A DNA stretch of 64,000 nt from Chloroflexota bacterium (GCA_013388685.1 JACAET010000035.1:1-64000), one strand, 5' to 3'. Shown: positions 1 to 8,858, counted from the stretch's first letter. Numbers and translations are program-made. The notes: generated by a model not told the origin, from the letters alone.

Positions 1-118
1 CGTGAACCTGACGGTGGAGTTGATCGTGCCGGTGGCGTTGGAGCAGGGTTCGAAGTTCGCCATTCGCGAAGGCGGTTTGACCGTCGGCGCCGGCGTCGTC
101 ACCAAAATCATCGAGTAG
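1..118 (+). CDS. tuf: Elongation factor Tu, C-terminal fragment (truncated by window edge)
   Basis: Frame from nt 3 translates [38 protein letters not shown], the EF-Tu C-terminus; followed by rpmG. Confidence 0.93.
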   Translation, partial: VNLTVELIVPVALEQGSKFAIREGGLTVGAGVVTKIIE

Positions 119-138
119 GAGAAAGCTGGTAAGTTCGT

Positions 139-309
139 ATGGCATCCAAAAAGAAAGATATTCGGCCGGTCATTACGCTTCAATGTAACGAGTGCAAGGA
201 ACGCAATTACACCACTGAAAAAAACCGTCGTAATGACCCGAACCGACTGGAATTTAGCAAATATTGCCCGCGTTGCAAGAAACATACAACACATCGGGAA
301 ACGAAGTAG
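139..309 (+). CDS. rpmG: 50S ribosomal protein L33
   Basis: 56 aa [59 protein letters not shown] with two CxxC pairs; missing from the ORF track because it is short. Confidence 0.95.
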   Translation: MASKKKDIRPVITLQCNECKERNYTTEKNRRNDPNRLEFSKYCPRCKKHTTHRETK

Positions 310-369
310 TCGTATAGTCTGATATTCGATTGGTCTTGTCGTATCAGATCATAGCGTGTCAGACTGTCC

Positions 370-442
370 AGGCCAGTAGCTCAATTGGTAGAGCACTCGT
401 CTCCAAAACGAGCGGTTGTGGGTTCAAGTCCTGCCTGGCCTG
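370..442 (+). tRNA. tRNA-Trp (anticodon CCA)
   Basis: Acceptor stem AGGCCAG/CTGGCCT, anticodon stem-loop CTCGT-CTCCAAA-ACGAG, T-loop GGTTCAAGTCC; 3' CCA not encoded. Confidence 0.95.
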
Positions 443-514
443 CCTGAAGAACGCCGCTTTGTAAAAGGCGGCTTTTTAGAGCGACCCATTTAGAAGAAGC
501 AAGGAGAAGCAACC

Positions 515-724
515 TTGGTTGAGAAAGCAAAAGGTAAGAAATCCAATCCGATCCAGGCGTATTTTCGTGAGACCATTGGCGAACTTCGCAAGGTTTCCTG
601 GCCCACAGGACGCGAAGCCTTGCAATTAACCGGTCTTGTTATTCTGGTCATGATCATTGTCGGCATTCTGTTAGGGTTTGCTGACGGGGCCGCGCGTGGT
701 CTGCTGGGATTGTTGCTCGGATAA
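515..724 (+). CDS. secE: Preprotein translocase subunit SecE (TTG start)
   Basis: 69 aa; QAYFRETIGELRKVSWPTGREALQLTGLVILVMIIVG is SecE-like; upstream of nusG. Confidence 0.93.
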   Translation: MVEKAKGKKSNPIQAYFRETIGELRKVSWPTGREALQLTGLVILVMIIVGILLGFADGAARGLLGLLLG

Positions 725-747
725 CGACACACGGAATTTGAGGACGA

Positions 748-1488
748 ATGACTTTACAGGAATCGTCAGACCAGATCGAACGCTCATCCGATGATGGGAT
801 CGAACCCCAACCGTCAGTGACCGATACGAAGGACGCGGTTGAGTCGGGGAACGATTCCATCGCGGCAGATGAACTTGCTGCGAAGGCGGATCGGGACCAA
901 TCAGAGCCTGTCCCTTCGAACAAACCTGTTGCCTCTGCGGACGCTCTGTCTGACGTCGAAGTGGAGGGCCCTGCCTGGTATGTGATTCACTGCTATTCGG
1001 GCTATGAGAACAAGGTGCGTCATAACCTAGAGCAACGTATCGAGACCATGGGAATGAAAGACAAGATTTTTGATGTTGTCATTCCCACACAGGAAGAAAT
1101 CGAAGTCAAGGATGGCAGGCGACGTTCGGTGGAGAGACACATCTTTCCGGGTTACGTTCTTGTCAATATGCAATTGACGGAAGAATCCTGGTATGTGGTG
1201 CGCAATACCCCCGGCGTTACGGGCTTTGTAGGAATGGGAAATACGCCCACGCCTCTCCGCCCGGAGGAAGTGGCGCAAATCATCAAACGCATGGAAGCCG
1301 ATGCGCCCACTGTCAAGGTTACCTACAAGGTCGGAGAGCGCGTTCGCATCATTGACGGTCCGTTCAACGATTTTCGTGGCGTTGTTTCGGAGATCGACAT
1401 GGAACGCACAAAAGTACGGGTGAATGTGTCTTTCTTCGGGCGTGAAACGCCGGTGGAGTTGGATTTTCTTCAGGTAGAAAAAGCATGA
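748..1488 (+). CDS. nusG: Transcription termination/antitermination protein NusG with acidic N-terminal extension
   Basis: GPAWYVIHCYSGYENKVRHNLEQRI, FPGYVLVNM, VRNTPGVTGFVG and a KOW region; about 72 extra N-terminal residues. Confidence 0.95.
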   Translation: MTLQESSDQIERSSDDGIEPQPSVTDTKDAVESGNDSIAADELAAKADRDQSEPVPSNKPVASADALSDVEVEGPAWYVIHCYSGYENKVRHNLEQRIETMGMKDKIFDVVIPTQEEIEVKDGRRRSVERHIFPGYVLVNMQLTEESWYVVRNTPGVTGFVGMGNTPTPLRPEEVAQIIKRMEADAPTVKVTYKVGERVRIIDGPFNDFRGVVSEIDMERTKVRVNVSFFGRETPVELDFLQVEKA

Positions 1489-1547
1489 TCAAACAATGAC
1501 AGACTTCGTCCGGGATGAGTAAATTCCCGAGGTTCAAAGTCTGAAAC

Positions 1548-1586
1548 GGTGGGAGGGCATCCCGAAAAATCGCCCGCTAAAACCAC
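1548..1586 (+). promoter_or_regulatory. Candidate L1-binding operator in the rplK leader
   Basis: GGTGGGAGGGC...GCCCGCTAAAACCAC: outer stem GTGG/CCAC, inner GGGC/GCCC, asymmetric loop, immediately before AAGGAG RBS. Confidence 0.55.
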
Positions 1587-1599
1587 AAGGAGTAAAAAA

Positions 1600-2025
1600 A
1601 TGGCAAAAAAGTTCAAGGCAATCGTTCGTCTCCAGCTCGAGGCTGGAAAAGCCAATCCGGCTCCTCCGGTAGGTCCGGCGTTGGCAGGTCATGGTATCAA
1701 TATCATGGCTTTTTGCAAGGAATACAATGCCCGCACATCGGGCAAACCGGGTGAAATCCTTCCTGCAGAGATCACAGTCTATACCGACGGTTCGTTCACT
1801 TTTGTTTTGAAAACCTCCCCCGCTTCAGTATTGTTGCGCAAGGCGGCGAAGGTGGAAAAGGGATCAAAAGTGCCAAACAAGGACAAGGTTGGTAAAGTGA
1901 CGCGTGCGCAGGTGAAGGAGATCGCTGAATTGAAGATGAAAGATCTTAATGCGATCGATCTCGAGGGCGCAATCAAACAGATCGAGGGAACTGCCCGCTC
2001 GATGGGCATTGCAATCGTAGATTAA
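1600..2025 (+). CDS. rplK: 50S ribosomal protein L11
   Basis: [51 protein letters not shown]; start set at the internal ATG behind AAGGAG. Confidence 0.96.
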   Translation: MAKKFKAIVRLQLEAGKANPAPPVGPALAGHGINIMAFCKEYNARTSGKPGEILPAEITVYTDGSFTFVLKTSPASVLLRKAAKVEKGSKVPNKDKVGKVTRAQVKEIAELKMKDLNAIDLEGAIKQIEGTARSMGIAIVD

Positions 2026-2028
2026 TTT

Positions 2029-2064
2029 GTGGGAGTGGCGGATGCAACGCCACGCTTGCACCAC
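2029..2064 (+). promoter_or_regulatory. Second L1-operator-like element, upstream of rplA
   Basis: GTGGGAGTGGCG-gatgcaa-CGCCACGCTTGCACCAC, same outer GTGG/CCAC and GAG asymmetric layout as 1548-1586, followed by GGAGG and ATG. Confidence 0.5.
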
Positions 2065-2074
2065 GGAGGTAACA

Positions 2075-2794
2075 ATGGCTAAACACGGAAAAAAATACAA
2101 AGCCGCGCTGGCTAAGGTGGACCTGGAGAAGGAATATTCTGTCCGCGAGGCGATTGCGCTTGCAAAAGATACCAGTATCACCAAATTCGATTCTACGGTG
2201 GAAGTTCACATGCGCACCGCGCTCGACCCGCGTCAGGCGGATCAGCAAGTACGCGATGTGGTAGTTCTGCCGCATGGGTTGGGCAAAACTGTCCGCGTTT
2301 TGGTGTTTGCGCAAGGTGAAGGCGCTGCGGCGGCGCGTTCTGCCGGCGCCGACCTGGTGGCAGATGACGATGAAACTTTGAAGAAAATCGAAGGCGGCAT
2401 GCTCGACTTCGATGTGGCAATTGCCACGCCCGACGCCATGGGAAAGGTAGGGCGTTTGGGACGTGTTCTTGGTCCGCGTGGTTTGATGCCAAACCCGAAA
2501 GCGGGTACGGTGGTCAATTCTGCGGATCTGCCCCGCGCGATCAAGGAGGCAAAGGCTGGTCGTGTTGAATTTCGCCTCGATAAGACGGCGAATATCCATG
2601 TCTCGGTCGGTAAGGCTTCTTTCAGTACCGATCAACTGTACGATAATTTCTCTGCGTTGATGAATGCCGTACATAAAGCGCGACCCGCCGGCGCAAAAGG
2701 CGAGTATATCAAGCGCATTACGATTACAACCACTATGGGACCCGGCATCAAAATCAATCCTGCCGAAACCCACAAACTCGAGGTTGTCGGGTAG
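2075..2794 (+). CDS. rplA: 50S ribosomal protein L1
   Basis: [48 protein letters not shown]...[14 protein letters not shown]. Confidence 0.96.
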   Translation: MAKHGKKYKAALAKVDLEKEYSVREAIALAKDTSITKFDSTVEVHMRTALDPRQADQQVRDVVVLPHGLGKTVRVLVFAQGEGAAAARSAGADLVADDDETLKKIEGGMLDFDVAIATPDAMGKVGRLGRVLGPRGLMPNPKAGTVVNSADLPRAIKEAKAGRVEFRLDKTANIHVSVGKASFSTDQLYDNFSALMNAVHKARPAGAKGEYIKRITITTTMGPGIKINPAETHKLEVVG

Positions 2795-2799
2795 AATAA

Positions 2800-2972
2800 A
2801 GCCCAAATCATGTACGTCGCTTCGCCGATGAAGGCGGGTGTGATGCCACGAGGGCGTCACTTAATGGTCCTGCTCAGGTGAAGACAATAAGCAAACATCC
2901 TTTTTGTGTTTGCCGAAAGTCTTTGCCCGCAAAGTGACAAAGACTTTTTTTATTGAAAGGAGGTGATATCCT
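2800..2972 (+). promoter_or_regulatory. rplJ leader (candidate L10 autoregulatory leader) with two hairpins, the second terminator-like
   Basis: About 175 nt gap between rplA and rplJ; hairpin GCAAACA/TGTTTGC (2892-2914) then AAGTCTTTG/CAAAGACTT + T-run (2918-2952) before the AAGGAGG RBS. Confidence 0.55.
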
Positions 2973-3503
2973 TTGGCAGTTTCAAAAGAACGTAAAACGG
3001 AAGTGCTTGCCGCATACTCCGAATGGCTCAAAAAGAGTCAGGCTGTGATTCTCGTGGAATATACGGGCGTAAGGATGAAAGATCTGAACGCTATTCGTGC
3101 GAAAATTCGCGAATCTGGCGGCGAATTCCATGTCGTGAAAAACACACTTGCACGTCGGGCGTTTGCAGAAAATGGCATGAATGTTCCCGCCGATTTCCTG
3201 GAGAAAAGCACTGCCGTCTCTTTCGCGTTTTCCGACCCGGCTTCCACAGCCAAAGCATTGAGCGAAGCCACCAAGGGCAATGAATTCGTCAAGGTGAAGG
3301 GCGGATTCATGAGCGGACAGGTATTGAACGCGTCGCAGGTCAAAGCATTGGCTGATATGCCGCCGTTGCCTGTGGTCCGCGCCCAGCTGTTGGGCGTTCT
3401 CCAGGCGCCCGCCGGAAAACTGGTCCGTACCATCGCCGAGCCTGCACGCGGCTTGGCGGCTGTCATCAAGGCTTTCGCGGAGAAAGCCCCCGCCGCGGCG
3501 TAA
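2973..3503 (+). CDS. rplJ: 50S ribosomal protein L10 (TTG start)
   Basis: MAVSKERKTEVLAAYSEWLKKSQAVILVEYTGVRMKDLNAIRAKIRESGGEFHVVKNTLARRA. Confidence 0.96.
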   Translation: MAVSKERKTEVLAAYSEWLKKSQAVILVEYTGVRMKDLNAIRAKIRESGGEFHVVKNTLARRAFAENGMNVPADFLEKSTAVSFAFSDPASTAKALSEATKGNEFVKVKGGFMSGQVLNASQVKALADMPPLPVVRAQLLGVLQAPAGKLVRTIAEPARGLAAVIKAFAEKAPAAA

Positions 3504-3560
3504 TCGGGTTGTATTACGCAATGAAAAAAAAATACATTTCAAAACTAACGGAGTGGTAAA

Positions 3561-3944
3561 ATGTCTGAAAAACTCGATAAACTCGTGGAAGAACTTTCCA
3601 CATTGTCCGTGCTTGACGCGGCTGAATTGGTCAAGAAGCTCGAGGAAAAGTGGGGCGTTTCTGCCGCCGCCCCGGTCGCTATGGCAGCCATGCCTGCCGG
3701 GGCTGCAGCGGCAGCCGAACCCGTCGAGGAAAAGACTGAATTCGATGTGGTCATCAAGGATGCCGGTGCGAAAAAGATCGACGTCATCAAGGTTATCCGT
3801 CAATTGACCAGCCTCGGACTTGGCGAAGCCAAAACCATGGCTGAAACCGCCGGCTCAAAGGTCCTGACCGGCGTTGGCAAGGAAGCGGCCAACGATGCCA
3901 AGAAGAAACTCGAGGAAGCCGGTGCAACGGTTGTTCTTGAGTAA
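3561..3944 (+). CDS. rplL: 50S ribosomal protein L7/L12
   Basis: C-terminal domain [39 protein letters not shown]. Confidence 0.97.
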   Translation: MSEKLDKLVEELSTLSVLDAAELVKKLEEKWGVSAAAPVAMAAMPAGAAAAAEPVEEKTEFDVVIKDAGAKKIDVIKVIRQLTSLGLGEAKTMAETAGSKVLTGVGKEAANDAKKKLEEAGATVVLE

Positions 3945-3952
3945 ATGATAAC

Positions 3953-3996
3953 GACATACAAAAAGACGGCTTACAGTAGCCGTCTTTTTGTATGTC
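3953..3996 (+). terminator. Intrinsic terminator after rplL, 19-bp perfect stem
   Basis: GACATACAAAAAGACGGCT-tacagt-AGCCGTCTTTTTGTATGTC. Confidence 0.92.
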
Positions 3997-4098
3997 ACGT
4001 TCTTTCTGTTCCGCAATGCCGCGAGCTTCATTTCACATTTTGGGGCAGGATGAATGGGACAAATACCCTTTTGAGTGTCATATCCGAACGGGGGCTAT

Positions 4099-4797
4099 TT
4101 ATGCTGCCAGAGGTTTGTCCATCCGGCGGATGACCATGACGACTTTTCCTTTGATCTCAAGGGGTTCGGTCTTCTTGATGTAGATAGGCTTCATTGTCGG
4201 ATTGGCAGGCTGAAGACGGTAACGGTCCTTTTCCTTGAAAAAGTATTTCAGGGTCGCTTCGTTGTTGTTGGGAAGCCAGACAGCTACCATTTCTCCGTTC
4301 CGCGCTTCTGTGGCGGGTTTCATCACCACAATATCACCATCGTTGATCATGGCATCAATCATGGAGTCCCCTTGAACTTGAAGGGCATAAAGCCCATCGC
4401 CTTTTTCCTTGGCGGGAAGAAGGCTACGAGCGATGGCTATGGCGTCTGCTTCGCTGTCAGTGGTATAGCTTACACCGGGCTGTAATTCGGGAAGCGGAAT
4501 GCCTGCCGCAATGGGACCCAGGATGGGAACGTGTAGCGTATTGCCTGTTTGAACGATCTGATTGACTTTTTCGGTCAGCCGTACACCGCGCGAGACCCGG
4601 TTGTCGCGTTCCAGATACCCCATTTTTTCCAGCTGAAGGAGATAGTAATTCACAACCGAGGTCGAGGAGATATTAACCTTTTCGCCGATTTCCCGTATGG
4701 AGGGTGGACGTCCATTTCTAAGTTGGTACTCGTTTACGAATTCCAACACTTTGATGTGCTTGTCGGTAATTCCTTTGCTTTTTCGAACCATCATCAT
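4099..4797 (-). CDS. lexA: SOS repressor LexA
   Basis: N-terminal wHTH (RPPSIREIGEKVNISSTSVVNYYL), S24 peptidase region (VQGDSMIDAMINDGDIVVM). Confidence 0.96.
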   Translation of the reverse strand: MMMVRKSKGITDKHIKVLEFVNEYQLRNGRPPSIREIGEKVNISSTSVVNYYLLQLEKMGYLERDNRVSRGVRLTEKVNQIVQTGNTLHVPILGPIAAGIPLPELQPGVSYTTDSEADAIAIARSLLPAKEKGDGLYALQVQGDSMIDAMINDGDIVVMKPATEARNGEMVAVWLPNNNEATLKYFFKEKDRYRLQPANPTMKPIYIKKTEPLEIKGKVVMVIRRMDKPLAA

Positions 4798-4836
4798 AGA
4801 AGCCTCCAGAGCATTCTTCGCTCATTTGTGCTATGA

Positions 4837-4865
4837 ATGATACCCGAACGCTTGTTCTGTGTCAA
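4837..4865 (-). promoter_or_regulatory. lexA promoter with SOS box in the spacer
   Basis: Minus strand TTGACA-17 nt-TATCAT; spacer contains GAACAAGCGTTC (GAAC-N4-GTTC, 4846-4857). Confidence 0.85.
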
Positions 4866-5181
4866 GGTGTGCGAATCCCGGATCTATGGCTTTCGTATTG
4901 TCTGGGTGGGGTGGCGTTGTGAAAACCGGGCTGTTGGGCGAGGCGGATCATGCTCTTTGTCAAGCGCTAAGAGCCTATCCAAAAAATATTCTTGCGCCAT
5001 CCCGCCCGGATATTCATGTCCGGGCGGTCTCATCCAAAGCCGCCTGAAGACGGCTAACGCGCGGCTATTCAGCCCGCTTGAGTGGACTTTGTACGAATAG
5101 CCCGGAGATTGATCTCTCCTGCGCGTTGAATGATTTTCAACCGACTACTAGTGGGAAAACCATAGCAGGACGGCAGGGAAA

Positions 5182-5211
5182 GAAAAATCCCCGCCGGATG
5201 TTTCGACGGGG
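5182..5211 (-). terminator. Terminator downstream of the LysM gene (minus strand)
   Basis: Minus strand CCCCGTCG-aaacatc-CGGCGGGG-ATTTTTC. Confidence 0.75.
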
Positions 5212-5233
5212 ATGGGCACATGGCAGGGTTGTC

Positions 5234-6397
5234 TCAAGGCGCCGGTGTTATCACTGCCACGCCCGTCCACGAGAAGACGCGTTTCTCGCTGACCGCTCCT
5301 GCCGAGACGTAAATTGGCTGTCCCTGTTCGTCTACGCCGGTCTGGCGGACGGTGGTGACCCACCAGCGGATCACATGCGCAAGGTTGTCGTTCGGGCGGA
5401 GGGATGTCGGCACGATATATTTCGTGTCGGTGACATAAGCGATGACGCGCTGCCCCTGGCTGGAAGTCACATCTTCAACAATCACCTGATAGGCTTCGTT
5501 ATCTCGCAGGGCGCCAGTGGACGCCCATTGCAGGGTCACTACGTCGTTTGCCAGAGTGAAGGCGGCGCCGTCGGCAGGCAGAAGCAGGTTCGGGGCGGGG
5601 TAGGGAGGCGGAAGGGTCGCTGTGGGTGTCGGTCCGGGGGTGGCGAATCGTTCGCACAACGGAATGATGATGGGGATTCCTACAAAGACATTGTCGGTGG
5701 ATAGTCCGTTATAAAATTTGATCGCTTCCTGCGGGACGTTGTAATTCGCCGCAATGCTGGAAAGCGTGTCATTTGCCTGTACCGTATAGGAAATTTTTTC
5801 GCAGGCTTGTGCGGTTTGGGTTGCTTCATTGGGGATCGCTGTCGGCGGCGGGGCGGGCGTGGGAGTGGGATAGGGAATCTTGAGGACTCGCCCTGCGGCA
5901 ATGTCGCAGTTGGCTGGCAGGTTATTGAGTACGACGATGCTTTGAACCGATACGCCGAACGCAACCGCGATCCCTCCGCAGGTATCGCCGGTACGTACGG
6001 TGTAATCGAAGGGCGGCAATGGCGTTTGCGTAGGGATGAGGGTGGCTGTGGGGGTTTCTGTCGGAGTAAATGTAACGGTTGGGGTAAAGGTCGCGGTTCC
6101 CGCTGGTGTGGGCGCAACCAATTGTTGTCCGCCAATCCCCAGACTGAGAACAAGGTACACACTCGCCGCGCCGATCAGCAGGATGACCACCAGCGCGCCC
6201 AGCGCGGCAGGCAGGCTGAGGGTGATTTCGGGCATACGGCTCGCCTGCATTTCCGTTTCGAGTTTTTTCGATTTGGGGGCGGCTTTGGCTGTCAATTCGG
6301 TACCGCACACAAGACAGCGCGTTGCATTTTCGCTCAAGCGTGTCCCGCATGTGGGGCAGACAATGGTTTTTTGTTTCGATGAAGGTTCTTGAATCAT
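5234..6397 (-). CDS. Zinc-ribbon / single-TM / double-LysM protein
   Basis: N-terminal CPTCGTRLSENATRCLVCG, TM segment, Thr/Pro-rich linker, two LysM-like repeats (YTVRTGDTCGGIAVAFGV..., YTVQANDTLSSIAANYNV...); start taken at the ATG 10 nt after a TATAAT. Confidence 0.82.
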   Translation of the reverse strand: MIQEPSSKQKTIVCPTCGTRLSENATRCLVCGTELTAKAAPKSKKLETEMQASRMPEITLSLPAALGALVVILLIGAASVYLVLSLGIGGQQLVAPTPAGTATFTPTVTFTPTETPTATLIPTQTPLPPFDYTVRTGDTCGGIAVAFGVSVQSIVVLNNLPANCDIAAGRVLKIPYPTPTPAPPPTAIPNEATQTAQACEKISYTVQANDTLSSIAANYNVPQEAIKFYNGLSTDNVFVGIPIIIPLCERFATPGPTPTATLPPPYPAPNLLLPADGAAFTLANDVVTLQWASTGALRDNEAYQVIVEDVTSSQGQRVIAYVTDTKYIVPTSLRPNDNLAHVIRWWVTTVRQTGVDEQGQPIYVSAGAVSEKRVFSWTGVAVITPAP

Positions 6398-6483
6398 ACG
6401 AGCGGACATTATACCATCTAACACTTTTCGGTTATTTTGCCCGTTTGGGGGATCCGTGTTCGGCGTGCCGGGCTGGCGTCAAC

Positions 6484-6822
6484 TCACAGCAAGCCCTTTG
6501 CCGCATTCTCCAGGTCATGATAGATGGGAATGAACTGTGTGACCCCCACCAATTCCAGAACCTTGACCACGTTTTCCTGCGGGCTGAGAAATGCCATCTT
6601 CCCGCCCCGGCTGACGACCGTTTTGGCGGTGTTGACCAGCATGGGAATGCCGACTGATGAGACATAATCCACCTGCGAAAGATCCACAAGCACGCGCATC
6701 CCCTCGCCCGCACAGCGGTTCACGAACTGGACCTCGATGCTGTAGGTTCCATTCAGGTCCAGTCTGCCTTCGAGTTTAATCAAACGAATGCCGTTTTGGA
6801 GTTCAGTATATTCGAGTTTCAT
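6484..6822 (-). CDS. STAS-domain anti-sigma-factor antagonist-like protein
   Basis: RVLVDLSQVDYVSSVGIPMLVNTAKTVVSRGGKMAFLSPQENVVKVLELVG. Confidence 0.85.
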   Translation of the reverse strand: MKLEYTELQNGIRLIKLEGRLDLNGTYSIEVQFVNRCAGEGMRVLVDLSQVDYVSSVGIPMLVNTAKTVVSRGGKMAFLSPQENVVKVLELVGVTQFIPIYHDLENAAKGLL

Positions 6823-6880
6823 GGTGTTTTCGCTCTATCCCATTTTACTTGGATACGAAAACGGACATGTCCGCCGCGTT

Positions 6881-7186
6881 TCAACGAAACGTAAAGAATT
6901 TATCGAACCCGCCGATTTCAAAGATTTCACGCAGGTAGGGGTTGCAATTCATCAATACCAGCGACTTGTTCAGGGAATCGGCCTCTCTTTTGAAGAGGAT
7001 CAATGCCCGGATGCCGGATGAGTCGAGAAAGGTTGCCCGGGCGAAATCCACCTGTATCTCCGTCGCCTCCCCGGCAGAAAGAGTCTGTCGGTTGGCGTTT
7101 CTGAATTCGTCCTGTGTGGCATAATCAATCCCACCGCTCAGGATGATTCTGGCGGCATTGCCGTGGAATTCGACAGATATGGTCAT
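6881..7186 (-). CDS. STAS-domain protein (second)
   Basis: EIQVDFARATFLDSSGIRALILFKREADSLNKSLVLMNCNPYLREIFEIGGFDKFF; start taken at internal ATG (MTISVEFHG). Confidence 0.82.
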   Translation of the reverse strand: MTISVEFHGNAARIILSGGIDYATQDEFRNANRQTLSAGEATEIQVDFARATFLDSSGIRALILFKREADSLNKSLVLMNCNPYLREIFEIGGFDKFFTFR

Positions 7187-7317
7187 GAACAACTCCGGTA
7201 TCCTGTTCAAGGATACCACAAGAGACGCAGTCGGGAAAATGCACAGACCACCAGCCGTTGCCTCCCTTGCAGCGATGCTTCATCCTGCCGATGGCGAGAG
7301 GGACGGGGAAGATCAGG

Positions 7318-7731
7318 TTACGCGCGCGGGTTTTCGTGAGGTTTGAGCAATACCTCCTTTTCGAACAACACCCGCAGACCATTCTCGATCACCTGTTTCG
7401 TTCCGGCGTCTAGCGGCGCGGCGATCCACTCCCGCGTGGTAAAGCCATATTCGATTTCCAGACCGCTCTCGTACCACACGCGCAGGGAGGTCAGTTTTCC
7501 GTGTTCTTCCATGCGTTTGGTGATGACGACCCCGAAATCCCTCAACCATTCGGTTTGGGCGAGATATTTTTGCGGATCGTTGACGATGATGACCAAATCC
7601 ACATCGGAGGTCGGATTTGCCTGCAGACGGGCGTACGAACCTGTCAGCGCAACCGCGCGAATATCCCTGCGGCGCCTCGCCCAGCGCATAAAATCCTCGA
7701 TGAAGTCAATGACCTGGATCAATTTCTTCAT
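7318..7731 (-). CDS. Nucleotidyltransferase-domain protein
   Basis: AVALTGSYARLQANPTSDVDLVII matches the GS-x10-DxD nucleotidyltransferase motif. Confidence 0.8.
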   Translation of the reverse strand: MKKLIQVIDFIEDFMRWARRRRDIRAVALTGSYARLQANPTSDVDLVIIVNDPQKYLAQTEWLRDFGVVITKRMEEHGKLTSLRVWYESGLEIEYGFTTREWIAAPLDAGTKQVIENGLRVLFEKEVLLKPHENPRA

Positions 7732-7774
7732 ATTCCTCCGCGCGACCGGTTGACGAGGACATTATAATGGTTTC

Positions 7775-8647
7775 ATGCTGTATGTTGGTTGTCCGATCTG
7801 GTCGTTCAAGGGATGGGTGGGGAATTTTTACCCGAAAGGCACAAAACCCGCCGATTTCCTGCGCGAGTACGCGCGCAGGTTGACAACCATCGAGGGCAAT
7901 ACCACCTTCTATGCCGTCCCTGCCGGAGAGACCCTCGCGGCTTGGGTTGCGGATACGCCCGGGACATTTCGCTTTTGCCCGAAGATCCCAAAGCAAGTCA
8001 GCCACGAAGGGAAACTGACGGATCACATTAACGACGCGCGCGCGTTCGCGGAGGTGATGAAAAGGCTCGGTATTCGGCTGGGTCCGATGTTCCTGCAACT
8101 CCCGCCTCGATTTTCCCCGAAACTGATCGGCGACCTGTCAGCCTTTCTCTCCGCCTGGACCTCCGACGTGCGCCTTGCGGTGGAAGTCCGCCATTTGGAT
8201 TGGTTCGATCCCCCGTACGATGAAGCGCTCGACGAATTGCTTGCGGAACATAACATGGCGCGCGTGACGATTGACACGCGTCCGATACGGAGTCTGTCCG
8301 GGGACGCGATCTTAACAGGATCCATATATCAGGCTTTGCTCGAAGCCCGGGAGCGCAAACCAGACCTCCCCGTCGTCCCGAAGCGCACGTCCGATTTCGT
8401 CTTCGTCCGATATATCGGTCATCCGGATTTGCAGGTCAACCGTCCGTTTCTCGACGAATGGGCGGATTATTTTTCTTCCCAATTGCAGGGTGACGCGGAT
8501 GTGTACGTGTTTTGCCATTCCCCCGATAATTTGATCGCGCCAAACCTGTGCCGCGAACTCCATCGGCGGGTCTCGCAGCGGGTGAGTATCCCTGCCCTGC
8601 CATGGGGCGCACAGCCTGTTCAACCGGAACAGGGCAGGCTGTTCTAG
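7775..8647 (+). CDS. DUF72-family protein
   Basis: MLYVGCPIWSFKGWVGNFYPKGTKPADFLREYARRLTTIEGNTTFYAVPAGETLAAW ... FRFCPKIPKQVSH typical of DUF72/YecE. Confidence 0.88.
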   Translation: MLYVGCPIWSFKGWVGNFYPKGTKPADFLREYARRLTTIEGNTTFYAVPAGETLAAWVADTPGTFRFCPKIPKQVSHEGKLTDHINDARAFAEVMKRLGIRLGPMFLQLPPRFSPKLIGDLSAFLSAWTSDVRLAVEVRHLDWFDPPYDEALDELLAEHNMARVTIDTRPIRSLSGDAILTGSIYQALLEARERKPDLPVVPKRTSDFVFVRYIGHPDLQVNRPFLDEWADYFSSQLQGDADVYVFCHSPDNLIAPNLCRELHRRVSQRVSIPALPWGAQPVQPEQGRLF

Positions 8648-8685
8648 TTCTCAGGGAACTCTCATCGGCAGGCGGCATTATTCAC

Positions 8686-8714
8686 TTGACAATCCCCCCG
8701 CTTCTCCATACAAT
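8686..8714 (+). promoter_or_regulatory. Promoter of the his leader
   Basis: TTGACA-17 nt-TACAAT. Confidence 0.85.
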
Positions 8715-8724
8715 ACCGCCCAAT

Positions 8725-8787
8725 ATGCGCAACAACCGTCTGCATCATCATCACGGTGCAACTCCCTCCACCGGACGGGCGGCTTAG
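8725..8787 (+). CDS. Histidine-rich leader peptide MRNNRLHHHHGATPSTGRAA*
   Basis: 20 codons with CAT CAT CAT CAC (8743-8754) directly upstream of a terminator and hisD. Confidence 0.85.
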   Translation: MRNNRLHHHHGATPSTGRAA

Positions 8788-8819
8788 GCGCGCGTAATTC
8801 TGCGTATTCCATTTCGAGG

Positions 8820-8843
8820 CTCCCGCTCCGGCGGGAGTTTTTG
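8820..8843 (+). terminator. Attenuator terminator upstream of hisD
   Basis: CTCCCGC-TCCG-GCGGGAG-TTTTTGTTTT. Confidence 0.88.
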
Positions 8844-8858
8844 TTTTCCAGAGGCACC

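Noticed and set aside
1973-2860. 295 aa minus-strand ORF
   Set aside because: Antisense to rplA; Arg/His/Cys-rich shadow translation
5078-5704. 208 aa plus-strand ORF near the LysM gene
   Set aside because: Overlaps the 3' part of the LysM gene and a terminator on the opposite strand; no motif
7750-7768. TTGACG-TATAAT as a promoter pair
   Set aside because: Spacing is only 7 nt; only the -10 box was retained as meaningful
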